Part shown: positions 18,589 through 26,778 of the stretch, piece after piece
Layout of the letters: the number at the start of each line of letters is the position of its first letter
Position numbering within the stretch: position 1 is the stretch's first letter
Assembly (NCBI GenBank): GCA_020343875.1
Contig: CP070811.1
Coordinates: 2,582,279-2,629,642, forward strand
Source of the DNA: Anaerolineales bacterium
GTDB lineage: Bacteria; Chloroflexota; Anaerolineae; 4572-78; NAK82
Length of the DNA: 47,364 nucleotides
Direction of reading: 5' to 3'
Translations under genes and position numbers: made by a program
The notes under the pieces: model-generated
Told to the model about the DNA's origin: nothing
The model's database searches: none
The model's input: only the letters and a program-made list of their open reading frames with translations

Positions 18589-20070
18589 ATGCCCATCGAA
18601 ATCCCTACGCTGAACTTTATTGCTCTTGCGCCGCCGCTGATCGTGATTGGCACGGCCCTGCTGGTGCTTCTGTTCGACCTGGCAGTGACCGATAAACGCG
18701 TCCTGGGCTATCTGGGACTGGTCGGCGTGGTGATAGCAGCCGGCGTGTCAATAGCGATGGGGCCGCGCCCTGCGACTACCTTCCAGGCCATGGCCATCAG
18801 CGATGGTTATGCCCTCTTCTTCAACCTTGTCTTTTTGGCGACGGCTGGCCTGTCCATCCTGATTGCCATTGATTACCTGGAGCGGCATGACTTGCAGCGG
18901 GGAGAATATTACGCCTTACTCCTCTTCTCTGCCAGCGGTATGATGCTCATGGCTGCAGCCACGGACCTCATCGTGGTCTTCTTGGGGCTGGAGATCATGT
19001 CGGTTGCCCTGTATATTCTGGCCGGGTTCAATTGGAGACAGCTGGCCTCGGCCGAGGCGGCCATGAAGTATTTTATCCTGGGCGCTTTTGCGTCGGCCTT
19101 TTTCTTGTACGGCGCGGCGCTGACCTACGGCGCGACTGGCACCACGAACCTGAATCAAATAGGCCTTTGGCTTTCGGGGGGCAACTCCGACCCCATGGCA
19201 CTGGTCGGGCTGGGCCTCTTGCTGGCCGGCTTCGCCTTTAAGGTGGCAGCGGTCCCATTTCAGTGGTGGACACCCGATGTGTACCAGGGTGCTCCAACTT
19301 CAGTGACAGCCTTTATGTCGGTTGGGGCTAAAGGGGCTGGCTTTGCTGCGCTCATTCGTGTGCTTCGCTCGGGCTTCGGGGATTCAGCTTATTCCGCCGA
19401 CTGGGCGCTGGCTGCCGCTGTGCTGGCCGTGCTGACCATGACCTTCGGCAACCTGGCAGCGTTGCCACAAAAAGACGTCAAGCGCATGCTCGGTTATTCC
19501 AGCATTGCCCACGCTGGCTACATCCTGGTCGGCGTGGCGGCTGCCAGCGAGAGTGGCGTGCGCGGCGTGCTCTTCTACTTGTTGGCCTACGCCTTTATGA
19601 ACGTTGGGGCCTTTGCGGTTGCCTCCGCTCTGGAGCGACGGGGTGAATTTAGCACTACGCAACGTGACTATGCTGGCTTGAGCCAGCGAGAACCCTTGCT
19701 GGCAGTGGCTATGACTGTCTTTATGCTGTCGCTGACGGGCATGCCGCCTCTGGTTGGTTTTTGGGGCAAGCTCTTCGTCTTTCGGGCTGCGGTTGAGGCT
19801 GGCATGAGCTGGCTGGCAATTGTAGGGGTGATCAACAGCGCCGTCTCTGCCTTCTACTACTTGGGGGTGGTGGTGCAAATGTATATGCGCGCCCCGGCGG
19901 AGTACTCGCCAAGGCTGGTCGGTGAGGAAAGCGATGCCAAAAAGCCTGCCGCAGTCAATCTGGAAGTGGCCATTGGCACGGCGGTGTTGCTGGCCATGCT
20001 ACTGACCGTGGTTTTAGGCCTGTGGCCCGGGCCGGTCGCCAGTTTGGTGACGATGATGCCCCTTGGCTGA
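18589..20070 (+). CDS. nuoN: NADH-quinone oxidoreductase subunit N
   Basis: A 493-residue antiporter-like membrane subunit, the last gene of the nuo operon. Visible are VVFLGLEIMSVALYILAGF with the conserved glutamate near residue 130, VPFQWWTPDVYQGAPTSVTAF near 225, and KDVKRMLGYSSIAHAGYILVG near 305. It starts 10 bp after the nuoM stop. With it, all fourteen conserved subunits are present as thirteen genes. Confidence 0.97.
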   Translation: MPIEIPTLNFIALAPPLIVIGTALLVLLFDLAVTDKRVLGYLGLVGVVIAAGVSIAMGPRPATTFQAMAISDGYALFFNLVFLATAGLSILIAIDYLERHDLQRGEYYALLLFSASGMMLMAAATDLIVVFLGLEIMSVALYILAGFNWRQLASAEAAMKYFILGAFASAFFLYGAALTYGATGTTNLNQIGLWLSGGNSDPMALVGLGLLLAGFAFKVAAVPFQWWTPDVYQGAPTSVTAFMSVGAKGAGFAALIRVLRSGFGDSAYSADWALAAAVLAVLTMTFGNLAALPQKDVKRMLGYSSIAHAGYILVGVAAASESGVRGVLFYLLAYAFMNVGAFAVASALERRGEFSTTQRDYAGLSQREPLLAVAMTVFMLSLTGMPPLVGFWGKLFVFRAAVEAGMSWLAIVGVINSAVSAFYYLGVVVQMYMRAPAEYSPRLVGEESDAKKPAAVNLEVAIGTAVLLAMLLTVVLGLWPGPVASLVTMMPLG

Positions 20071-20093
20071 TTCTAGAGTGTGCTTGATTTTAG

Positions 20094-20146
20094 TGGTAGG
20101 GCAATTTGGCGATTCCCCCGGGACAAGTCTCCGAATTGCCCTACCA
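20094..20146. repeat. Long palindromic hairpin after nuoN (REP-like or terminator)
   Basis: TGGTAGGGCAATTTGG (20094-20109) and CCGAATTGCCCTACCA (20131-20146) pair over 16 bp with one G-T wobble, around a 21-nt loop. The element lies 24 bp after the nuoN stop and 30 bp before the next start. It has no U-tract, so it may be a dispersed palindromic repeat that also limits read-through or protects the nuo mRNA 3' end. Confidence 0.7.
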
Positions 20147-20176
20147 GCTATTTGAAACAGAGGGGGAATCCGAAAT

Positions 20177-20917
20177 ATGAAACTATTGAGCAACAAGCTG
20201 CCCACCATACGCGCGTGGGCGGTTCATTTCTACACCAGCCTGGGACTTGTCGCCGGTTTGCTGGCGCTGATTGCGGTCACCGAGGGACGACCTCGGGATG
20301 TATTTATCTTCTTGGGATTGGCTTTGTGGATCGATTCCACGGATGGCATGCTGGCGCGTGGCTGGGAGGTGCTTGTCTGGACGCCCCGTTTCGACGGGCG
20401 AAAGCTGGATGACATCACAGATTATTTGAACTATACCTTTATTCCTGTCTTTTTCGCGTATCAGTTTGAACTGGTATCTGGTGTCTGGACCCTGTCACTC
20501 CCGGTGGTATTACTTGCATCCGCCTACGGCTTTTGCCAGAAGGCCGCTAAGACTGACGATGGTTATTTCACCGGTTTTCCGTCCTACTGGAATGTATTGG
20601 TGTTTTATTTCTATCTGCTGGACACCCAGCCAGCGGTGACCGGACTGTTGCTGTTGTTTTTTGCAGTGATGGTGTTCGTACCTATCAAATATATCTATCC
20701 TTCCCGGACGCCGGTTCTGCGCCAGATTAACATTGGACTGGGTTTCATCGGGTTTCTGGTTCTTTGCCTGATTATGATAAACTTTGACCAGCCTGATCCG
20801 CGCCTGGTATACTTGTCACTTATCTATCCCCTCTACTATCTGGCGCTTTCCGTTTATCTCCACTTTCGGCCCAGGCTTCTCTCTTGGCTACGCTTCTCCA
20901 GCTTGAGGGGAGATTGA
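20177..20917 (+). CDS. CDP-alcohol phosphatidyltransferase, phosphatidylcholine-synthase-like
   Basis: A 246-residue membrane protein that would join a CDP-activated lipid to an alcohol. The family signature is complete: DSTDGMLAR, then after a spacer FDGRKLDDITD, giving the two-metal aspartates (DxxDG, AR, GxxxDxxxD). The following DYLNYTFIPVFFAY and the overall length match bacterial phosphatidylcholine synthase (Pcs) more than PgsA or PssA. About seven hydrophobic helices follow. The ATG at 20177 lies after GAGGGGGAATCC. It is downstream of nuo but separated by the palindrome; whether the cell makes phosphatidylcholine cannot be told from this. Confidence 0.75.
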   Translation: MKLLSNKLPTIRAWAVHFYTSLGLVAGLLALIAVTEGRPRDVFIFLGLALWIDSTDGMLARGWEVLVWTPRFDGRKLDDITDYLNYTFIPVFFAYQFELVSGVWTLSLPVVLLASAYGFCQKAAKTDDGYFTGFPSYWNVLVFYFYLLDTQPAVTGLLLLFFAVMVFVPIKYIYPSRTPVLRQINIGLGFIGFLVLCLIMINFDQPDPRLVYLSLIYPLYYLALSVYLHFRPRLLSWLRFSSLRGD

Positions 20918-20973
20918 GCGGAAGATAGCAGCCTCGGGCGAAGCCAGCCTAAGTCTCCAATCTGCCGCTTCCT

Positions 20974-21792
20974 CTATGGGCGCTCAAGTCCATGCCGCTC
21001 CAAGAGCGCCACGTCCTCCATCAATTGCTGGGTGGGACCATCGGCGACGATACGCCCTTTGTCCATAATCACCATGCGTGAGAAAAGCTCGCTCACCATT
21101 CGCATGTCGTGCGTGGAGGTCAGCATGGTGACTGGAAGCTGGCGCAGTTGTGTGATGAGTGCACGGCGGGCGCGAGGGTCCAGCCCAGCGGATGGCTCAT
21201 CAAGGACCAGAATCTCCGGATCCATGGAGAGGACGGTAGCGATGGCGATGCGTTTCTTCTCTCCGACGCTAAGGTGGTAGGAGAGTCTGTTGGCGTAGTC
21301 GCTCATACCCACTTGCGCCAGCGCCCGGGCCACTCGTTTATGGACTTCGTCCTTGGACATGCCCATGTGAAGCGGCCCAAAGGCAACATCCTCAAAGACA
21401 GTGGGCGAGAAGAGCTGATCATCGGGGTTTTGAAATACCAGCCCCACTTTGCTGCGAACCACCGATAGATTGGACTTGGTCACGGGCATCCCCGCCACCT
21501 GAACCTGCCCCCGGTCGCTCAGGATGCCGTTCAGGTGCAGCAGAAGTGTGCTCTTGCCTGCCCCGTTGGGCCCAACTAATGCCACCTTCTGACCATTATT
21601 TACCTGTAGCGACACATCCTGCAGCGCAACGTGGCCGTCGGGATAGCTGTAACTGAGATTCTTGACCAGGAGCGTTGGCGCACTATTGCCCCCACGATCG
21701 CCGTTATCGCCGTGGAAGTGTGTTGTGGGAGAGACTTGAGCAACCGTTGTGGGTTCCTGAATTTCGTTCATAATACTGACTCGCAAGTTCAT
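20974..21792 (-). CDS. cbiO: Cobalt/nickel ECF transporter ATPase (CbiO/EcfA type)
   Basis: A 272-residue ABC ATPase energising the metal importer. Seen are Walker A GPNGAGKST, Q-loop VFQNPDDQLFSPTVFEDV (the ECF-type NPDDQLF form), signature LSVGEKKRIAIA, Walker B ILVLDEPSAGLD and switch His in STHDMRM. An N-terminal extension of about 40 residues contains HFHGDNGD, a possible metal-binding stretch, before the ABC domain. A second ATG at 21771 would shorten it by seven residues. It starts 10 bp after the cbiQ stop and is the last gene of the metal operon. Confidence 0.93.
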   Translation of the reverse strand: MNLRVSIMNEIQEPTTVAQVSPTTHFHGDNGDRGGNSAPTLLVKNLSYSYPDGHVALQDVSLQVNNGQKVALVGPNGAGKSTLLLHLNGILSDRGQVQVAGMPVTKSNLSVVRSKVGLVFQNPDDQLFSPTVFEDVAFGPLHMGMSKDEVHKRVARALAQVGMSDYANRLSYHLSVGEKKRIAIATVLSMDPEILVLDEPSAGLDPRARRALITQLRQLPVTMLTSTHDMRMVSELFSRMVIMDKGRIVADGPTQQLMEDVALLERHGLERP

Positions 21793-21802
21793 TGGGGATA
21801 GC

Positions 21803-22603
21803 CTACTGGAGCGTCAGGCGTCCGATCACCTGGAGTAAAAGCATGATGATAATCGCCGTCGCCCCAATTGCCCAGTCTTTGGTGTGCATCTGGTGGGGAC
21901 TGATTGTCAAGAACTGGCCGCTGTAGCCGCGTGCTAACATTGCGTTGTACACACGGTCGCTGCGCTCATAGCTTCGCAGGAAGAGCTGTCCAATCATGTT
22001 GCCGGATACCCGAGCACGCCAGGCCACGGAGCCCCCCCCACCTCCAGCCATTGGTCGGGCACTGCGTGCCTCGCGAGCACGCATCAGGCGCATCGCCTCA
22101 TCGGTAAGGATGAACAGGTAGCGATACATGAAGGAGATGATGGCGACTAGCAGTTGGGGAATGTGCAGGTGGTTCAACGCATGGATCAGGTCTGGGAAGC
22201 GAGTGGTCGCCGTCAGCAGAATTGCCATTTGCACAGAAAGCCAGGTGCGAACCACAATACTGGCAAAGCGGATCACGCCCGCATCGGTAGCTACCAGCTG
22301 CCAGGGCCCAATGTTCCACTTCACAAGGGGCTGCCCTGGTAGGTTGAAGGCTACCGTAACCGCCGCCAGGGCGAAGGGGAGGGCCACGAAAGAACGCTTG
22401 AGGGTATAGCCGATGCCCAGCCCAGCCAGCGTACTGGTGAGCAAGACCAGGCACCAGGCAAGCGAAAGGGCCAGCCAAGCTCCATCCGGCAGCAATACGT
22501 TGGAGAGGATAAAGAGTACCGTCAGAACGACCTTGACTTGAGGAGCCAGGCTGTGGATCAAGCCCTCCCCAGCTTGATAACGGTCAAACGTGTTGGCATG
22601 CAT
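21803..22603 (-). CDS. cbiQ: ECF transporter transmembrane coupling protein (CbiQ/EcfT type)
   Basis: A 266-residue membrane protein linking the ATPase to the substrate-binding component. It has about five hydrophobic helices and the family coupling motif with charged residues and ARG near the C-terminus (SDRVYNAMLARGYSG), together with MRAREARSARP in the cytoplasmic loop. Position between cbiM and cbiO supports a metal specificity. Start is ATG at 22603. Confidence 0.92.
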   Translation of the reverse strand: MHANTFDRYQAGEGLIHSLAPQVKVVLTVLFILSNVLLPDGAWLALSLAWCLVLLTSTLAGLGIGYTLKRSFVALPFALAAVTVAFNLPGQPLVKWNIGPWQLVATDAGVIRFASIVVRTWLSVQMAILLTATTRFPDLIHALNHLHIPQLLVAIISFMYRYLFILTDEAMRLMRAREARSARPMAGGGGGSVAWRARVSGNMIGQLFLRSYERSDRVYNAMLARGYSGQFLTISPHQMHTKDWAIGATAIIIMLLLQVIGRLTLQ

Positions 22604-22696
22604 AGTCGGGACTTAGCCTCGGTCTGTAGAGCGTTTAGGATCTTGGTAATGCGGGTTTCAAGTTTGGTGCCTGCCGATCTTCCAGCTTTCCCAGCC

Positions 22697-23674
22697 TTAA
22701 GACGTGGCTCTGGCCGGGCGTCGCAGCAATCGTACTACCATTACGGTCAATCCAGCTACCACCATCACGCCAATTGCGCCGGCCAAGATAGTGGATAAAG
22801 CCGTCTCGTTCATCAGAGGCAGCGTATAGTCAGGCAGAATCTGGTAAGGCGAAGCCATGCCTTGCTGGATGAAGCCCAGGTCCATGGCAACGCGCTCCAG
22901 CCCATCTGGGTTGGCCGAGGCCAGCGGCGCCAGCAATACCACAACCAGGGCCATGATTGCGCCTGCAATCACCCAACCACGGCCCCCTCGTGTCTGACTG
23001 TGTACCTCCAATATGTCGGGACGCGTCTGCAGGATGAAGGCCAGGGCAGCTACGGTGATCAGTGCCTCGCCGATGCCGATCAGGGCGTGAATGCCTACCA
23101 TAGCCGGCACGACGATGCGTAAGGCTGTGGTCCCGCTCAGCCAGAGCTGGAGGGACGTGGCCAGCGCTCCCGCTATCACCGATAGCCAGGCCGCTATCCC
23201 GGCCACCGCCAACCGAACCTCACGTCGCTGCCCGGCTACGGTCTGGAAGAGGCCATAGCCGATGAGAGTCGTCAATAGCCCCATGTTCAGGATATTGGCC
23301 CCCATCACCACCAGCCCACCATCCTGAAAGAGCAGTGCCTGGACACCAATCACGCTGGTCATAACCAACATTCCTGCCCAGGGACCCAGGGCAATCGCTG
23401 CCAAGGCTCCGCCCAGCAGGTGCCCAGATGTTCCCCCGGCAACTGGGAAATTGATCATCTGCGCGGCAAAAATGAAGGCCGCCATCACACCCATCAAGGG
23501 AATCTGGCGTTCTACGAGCTCACCTCGACTTCGCCGCACCGCGATGGCCAGTAGCAAGACCGCCGCTGCCCAGCATAACAGCGCCATCCACACACTCAGA
23601 AAGCCGTCGGGGATGTGCAACGCGGGGCTATCGGTTGCTCCAGCCGAAATGTAGGCACGTGAAACATAAGACAT
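22697..23674 (-). CDS. cbiM: Cobalt/nickel ECF substrate-binding protein CbiM fused to a PDGLE (CbiN-like) domain
   Basis: A 325-residue membrane protein. The CbiM core begins LHIPDGF, continues with AGGTSGHLLGGALAAIALGPWA (second His ligand) and ends near residue 225. A C-terminal PDGLE domain (ANPDGLERVAMDLGF, then a final helix) replaces a separate CbiN. In characterised CbiM/NikM proteins the free N-terminus and His2 hold the metal, so mature proteins start with MHIPDGF. Here the ATG at 23674 has an excellent AAAGGAG site and adds 18 residues before LHIPDGF; the Leu codon (23618-23620) is TTG, itself a possible start but without a good ribosome-binding site. Co or Ni cannot be told apart. 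Confidence 0.9.
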   Translation of the reverse strand: MSYVSRAYISAGATDSPALHIPDGFLSVWMALLCWAAAVLLLAIAVRRSRGELVERQIPLMGVMAAFIFAAQMINFPVAGGTSGHLLGGALAAIALGPWAGMLVMTSVIGVQALLFQDGGLVVMGANILNMGLLTTLIGYGLFQTVAGQRREVRLAVAGIAAWLSVIAGALATSLQLWLSGTTALRIVVPAMVGIHALIGIGEALITVAALAFILQTRPDILEVHSQTRGGRGWVIAGAIMALVVVLLAPLASANPDGLERVAMDLGFIQQGMASPYQILPDYTLPLMNETALSTILAGAIGVMVVAGLTVMVVRLLRRPARATS

Positions 23675-23701
23675 GATCTGATCTCCTTTGAGGTGGTGAA
23701 A

Positions 23702-24133
23702 TCAACGTTCGCTTTCCGCGCACTGCGGGCAGAGACCGGTGAGCGCCAGGTGGCTGATATCAGCCTTGAATCCATGCTCTCGCAGGAGATGGGAGCGCAA
23801 CTCATGAAAATGGAAGTCCGGCAACTCCTGGATAGCCCCGCAGGCGTGGCAGACAAGATGATGATGGGGCGTCTCGCCGGCAATCTCATACACGGCACGT
23901 CCGTCGATTTCTGCTGAGACGACCAAATGCAGCTCGCACAGAAAATCCAAGGTTCGGTAAAGCGTTGCCTGGTTGATTCCCGGGGCTTTGGCTTGCACGC
24001 GGTCATAAATCTCATCGAAGGTTGTGTGTTCTTTACCTTCGCAGATGGCATCCAGAATCAACATACGCTGGGGCGTAACCCGGAATCCGCGCTCTCGTAT
24101 CTGGGCCGCGCATTCCAATCGATCATGGGACAT
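23702..24133 (-). CDS. Fur-family metal-responsive repressor
   Basis: A protein of about 143 residues: winged helix (RVTPQRMLILDAICEGKEHTT, NQATLYRTLDFL) followed by a dimerisation/metal domain with HHHLVCHACG and a C-terminal CPQC. The two CxxC pairs form a structural zinc site as in Fur, Zur and PerR. It is the first gene of an operon with cbiMQO (27-bp gap), so a nickel- or cobalt-responsive (Nur-like) or Zur-like role is inferred. The frame is open to TTG 24163, but that lies within the operator palindrome; ATG 24133 has GGAG six bases upstream. Confidence 0.9.
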   Translation of the reverse strand: MSHDRLECAAQIRERGFRVTPQRMLILDAICEGKEHTTFDEIYDRVQAKAPGINQATLYRTLDFLCELHLVVSAEIDGRAVYEIAGETPHHHLVCHACGAIQELPDFHFHELRSHLLREHGFKADISHLALTGLCPQCAESER

Positions 24134-24148
24134 AGGCCGCTCCGTTTC

Positions 24149-24204
24149 TGCAAATTTTTGCAACAGCTAGTTATGATTATAGCAGCGAGTCTCATATATT
24201 ACAA
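24149..24204 (-). promoter_or_regulatory. fur-cbiMQO promoter with palindromic operator candidate
   Basis: On the minus strand TTGTAA (24204-24199) lies exactly 17 bp before a perfect TATAAT (24181-24176). Downstream, the inverted repeat TGCAAA-TT-TTTGCA (24149-24162) lies in the leader 15 bp before the fur ATG. Both are well placed for metal-dependent autoregulation by the encoded repressor. That the palindrome is the binding site is inference. Confidence 0.65.
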
Positions 24205-24364
24205 ATCTGTTTGGGTAGCCCCTTGTTGCTTGATCTTGTCTGCTTAATGCCAGTCAGATCCAGGTTTGAGGCGGGCCTTGCGGGGATGACTTGCCCCTTC
24301 CCTTCTCCCAAAAAGCGTGGACACACCCCCTATTGCTGTGCCTATAGCCTGGCAACCCTCATGG

Positions 24365-24373
24365 TGCTATAAT
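24365..24373 (+). promoter_or_regulatory. Extended -10 promoter very close to the hydrolase start
   Basis: TGC-TATAAT (24365-24373) is a perfect extended -10 box; no good -35 is seen. The ATG at 24383 begins only 10 bp after it, so the mRNA would be leaderless or nearly so. Confidence 0.55.
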
Positions 24374-24382
24374 AAGAGGGCG

Positions 24383-25693
24383 ATGGACACCAATTCAAGG
24401 CCCAACCGCCGCAAGCACCGTTCCTGGCTGATCGCCGCTCCAGGCGCGCTGCTGCTGGTCTGCCTTGCGCTGGGTCTGGCCCTGCGCACTGAAGAGGGCA
24501 GTGCGTTCATGAACGTGGCCGAGTACCGCTTGCGCGTCGCCTGGTGGTCTCTGGTCGGTAAACCAGAATACGATCCCGATCAAACGGGAAGTCTATCTGG
24601 CGTGATACGAAATGCCGAGGGTCAGCCCCTGGCCGATGCCGTCGTTCTAGTCGCCACGCTGCGTGGGCAGGTGTACCAGGCGCGCAGTGACAAGCGGGGG
24701 CGCTACCGGATTGACGGCGTGCCGCCCGGTCGCTACGTACCGCTGGCTGCGGCATGGGGATACGAAGAAACCACCCGCGAACCAGTGCAAGTGGTGCGCG
24801 GGCGCGTACAGCGCAACCTGGATTTTGTTCTGCCTCGCTATTGGCCGGTCCCCGTGGAGCCGACCCATCTACAAATCGGCCCATCCCAACCAGCCTCTTG
24901 CACCTTCCCCACGCCACTGGTCGCCAGTCGTACCCCTTTCACCTTTACGCTGGACGGCCTGACCATCAACGGCGGTCATCTCTACCTGCCAGCGGACGCA
25001 CCTGGGCCGCTGCCCACCTTACTCATCGTCTATCCTTCGGCACCGCTCAACTGGGACGCTACCTCGGTGGCGCTGACACGAGATGGATTTGCGGTGCTGG
25101 CTATCGGGCCCGATGCAGACCGGGGGCTGGACGTTGAAGGGCACGTGCGCGACCTGAGGGCCACTTTTCAGCTGTGGCAGGAAGGCCGCCTTGAGCCCTC
25201 TGAAAGCATGACTGTACCGATTGACAGCAGCCGGTGGGTCCTGATGTCAGGTAGCTTTGGTTCGCTGATTGTGTTTCGTGCATTGCGCGACCTGCCGCCG
25301 GTGCCAGCCATCGTAGACGTGGGTGGGGTGAGCGATGCCTTCCTGGTGGTGGGTTCGCTGTACAGTGAAGATTTGAAGATCCCTCCCCCGTATGATAGCG
25401 CCATTGCCGCCATGGGCCGCCCGGATCGGGATCCGGCCTTTTTCTTCGCCTTCTCACCCGTCTTTTTTGCGGACCGGCTGCCACCCGTTTTGATTGTGCA
25501 CACATACGCCGATGAGGTAATCCCTTACAGCCAGGCCGTCGCGTTGGACGTCGCCTTGGCGGAGGCGGGTACCCCCCACGAACTCTTCCTCTACGAAGAT
25601 ACCACTCACTATCTGGACGCCTATAACCCCACTCAGGCCACCTTTCTAGTTTACGAACGCGTTGTGGCCTTCGCGAAAGAACACGTACGCTAA
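24383..25693 (+). CDS. Membrane-anchored alpha/beta hydrolase with carboxypeptidase-regulatory-like domain
   Basis: About 436 residues. A positively charged N-terminus and one hydrophobic helix (about residues 15-33) anchor the protein, probably facing outward. Residues about 75-150 form a beta-sandwich of the carboxypeptidase regulatory type (GSLSGVIRNAEGQPLADAVV, GRYRIDGVPPGRY). The rest is a prolyl-oligopeptidase-like hydrolase: nucleophile Ser in SGSFGSL (first Gly of GxSxG replaced by Ser), Asp in HTYADEVIPY, His in DTTHYLDAY. Substrate unknown; an ester or peptide bond is likely. An in-frame GTG at 24317 is upstream of the promoter, so 24383 is chosen. It is monocistronic. Confidence 0.72.
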   Translation: MDTNSRPNRRKHRSWLIAAPGALLLVCLALGLALRTEEGSAFMNVAEYRLRVAWWSLVGKPEYDPDQTGSLSGVIRNAEGQPLADAVVLVATLRGQVYQARSDKRGRYRIDGVPPGRYVPLAAAWGYEETTREPVQVVRGRVQRNLDFVLPRYWPVPVEPTHLQIGPSQPASCTFPTPLVASRTPFTFTLDGLTINGGHLYLPADAPGPLPTLLIVYPSAPLNWDATSVALTRDGFAVLAIGPDADRGLDVEGHVRDLRATFQLWQEGRLEPSESMTVPIDSSRWVLMSGSFGSLIVFRALRDLPPVPAIVDVGGVSDAFLVVGSLYSEDLKIPPPYDSAIAAMGRPDRDPAFFFAFSPVFFADRLPPVLIVHTYADEVIPYSQAVALDVALAEAGTPHELFLYEDTTHYLDAYNPTQATFLVYERVVAFAKEHVR

Positions 25694-25720
25694 ACTTGAA
25701 GTATTTGACGATCCAAACCC

Positions 25721-25749
25721 TTGACTCTCATATATCATGATGTTATAAT
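25721..25749 (+). promoter_or_regulatory. gntR promoter
   Basis: TTGACT (25721-25726) lies 17 bp before a perfect TATAAT (25744-25749), which is preceded by TGT, an extended -10. It is among the best promoter matches in the window and lies 132 bp upstream of the GntR gene. Confidence 0.75.
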
Positions 25750-25759
25750 GTTTAAAGGT

Positions 25760-25785
25760 TGCCAAAGCATGCCTGTGCTTTGGCA
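25760..25785 (+). promoter_or_regulatory. Hairpin at the 5' end of the gntR leader
   Basis: TGCCAAAGCA (25760-25769) and TGCTTTGGCA (25776-25785) pair perfectly over 10 bp with a 6-nt loop. It begins a few bases after the expected transcription start. It could stabilise the mRNA, attenuate transcription, or be a protein-binding palindrome. Confidence 0.6.
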
Positions 25786-25822
25786 TTCTCCCCTCGTTAG
25801 GGCACACCGTCGGATGAGAGCA

Positions 25823-25838
25823 CACTTGTATTCATGAG
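25823..25838. promoter_or_regulatory. Candidate GntR operator in the gntR leader
   Basis: CACTTGTATTCATGAG matches 13 of 16 positions of the ideal palindrome CACTTGTATACAAGTG. A closer match (14 of 16 self-symmetric) lies at 32492-32507 in the same gene cluster. GT/AC-containing palindromes are typical of GntR/HutC regulators. Autoregulation is inferred. Confidence 0.4.
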
Positions 25839-25881
25839 ATTCACAACCTCCTGGCAGCGATTGGAAACCAAGAAGGGCTAG

Positions 25882-26613
25882 ATGAGACGAATTAGCCGCT
25901 CCAGTAAGCTACCACTCTACCATCAGTTGTACCAGATACTGCGGGGTAACATAGCAGATGGCGACTGGCAGCCGGGGGACATGATTCCGCCGGAGTCTGA
26001 GTTGATCGACAGGTACCGGGTGAGCCGCACCACGGTACGCCAGGTGTTGGACATGCTTGCCAGCGAGGGTTTGATTGAGCGGAAACAGGGGCTGGGCACG
26101 TTTGTGATTCATCCCACAGTGGACCAGGGTTTGGTGCGGATCGTAAACTTCACCGAGGATATGCGCTTGAGAGGGTGTGAGCCGAGTTCACGGGTGTTGT
26201 TTTCTGGTCTTGTTCGAGCGGTACAAGATATCGCTGAGAAATTGCAGGTCGAGCCAGGCGAAGAGCTGGCACGCCTGGAACGTTTGCGCTTGGCGGATGG
26301 CGAGCCGATGGGCATCGAGGAATCGTATCTCGTTCATCGTTATTGCCCTGGCATCCTGCAGGGCGACTATGAGACAGCCTCTTTGCGGGAGGCCCTGGAG
26401 CAGAATTATGGCATCCGCTGGGCACATGCCACGCAGGCTATACGGGCTATCCTGACACCGCCTGAACTGGCCAGCACATTGGGAATCAAAGCCAGGTCAG
26501 CGTTACTTTTCCTCGAGCGAGTCTCCTATACCCAAGAGGGCCTACCGGTCGAGTTTCTGCGCATTTACTATCGGGCTGACCTATACGTTCTTTATAATGA
26601 ATTGCAGGGCTAG
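25882..26613 (+). CDS. GntR/HutC-family transcriptional regulator
   Basis: A 243-residue one-component regulator. The N-terminal winged helix (LPLYHQLYQILRGNI, PPESELIDRYRVSRTTVRQ, GLIERKQGLGTFV) is followed by a UTRA effector domain (about residues 95-238; RLRLADGEPMGIEESYL, FLERVSYTQEGLPVEFLRIYYRADLY). UTRA domains bind small molecules, often sugar phosphates or histidine-pathway intermediates. It opens the sugar-catabolism locus and likely represses it until an intermediate accumulates. ATG 25882 has AAGAAGGG upstream. Confidence 0.93.
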   Translation: MRRISRSSKLPLYHQLYQILRGNIADGDWQPGDMIPPESELIDRYRVSRTTVRQVLDMLASEGLIERKQGLGTFVIHPTVDQGLVRIVNFTEDMRLRGCEPSSRVLFSGLVRAVQDIAEKLQVEPGEELARLERLRLADGEPMGIEESYLVHRYCPGILQGDYETASLREALEQNYGIRWAHATQAIRAILTPPELASTLGIKARSALLFLERVSYTQEGLPVEFLRIYYRADLYVLYNELQG

Positions 26614-26778
26614 CATTTAAAAGACCTTTTTGTCGTATCAGATTACCTGTTCAATTTTCTGGGTGTACCCCTGGCCCTCAGCTACAGGCCTTTTGAAGTG
26701 CCCGAGGTGGCTTGTTCTGGAAGATACCAGGCAAGTCGTTAATTGGCTTGGCTCCGGCCAGGCTGGATAGGGGGAGAC

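Noticed and set aside
20918-20973. Bidirectional terminator between the convergent Pcs-like and cbiO genes
   Set aside because: The GCGGAAG and CCGCTTCC segments look similar at first but are not complementary over a useful length.
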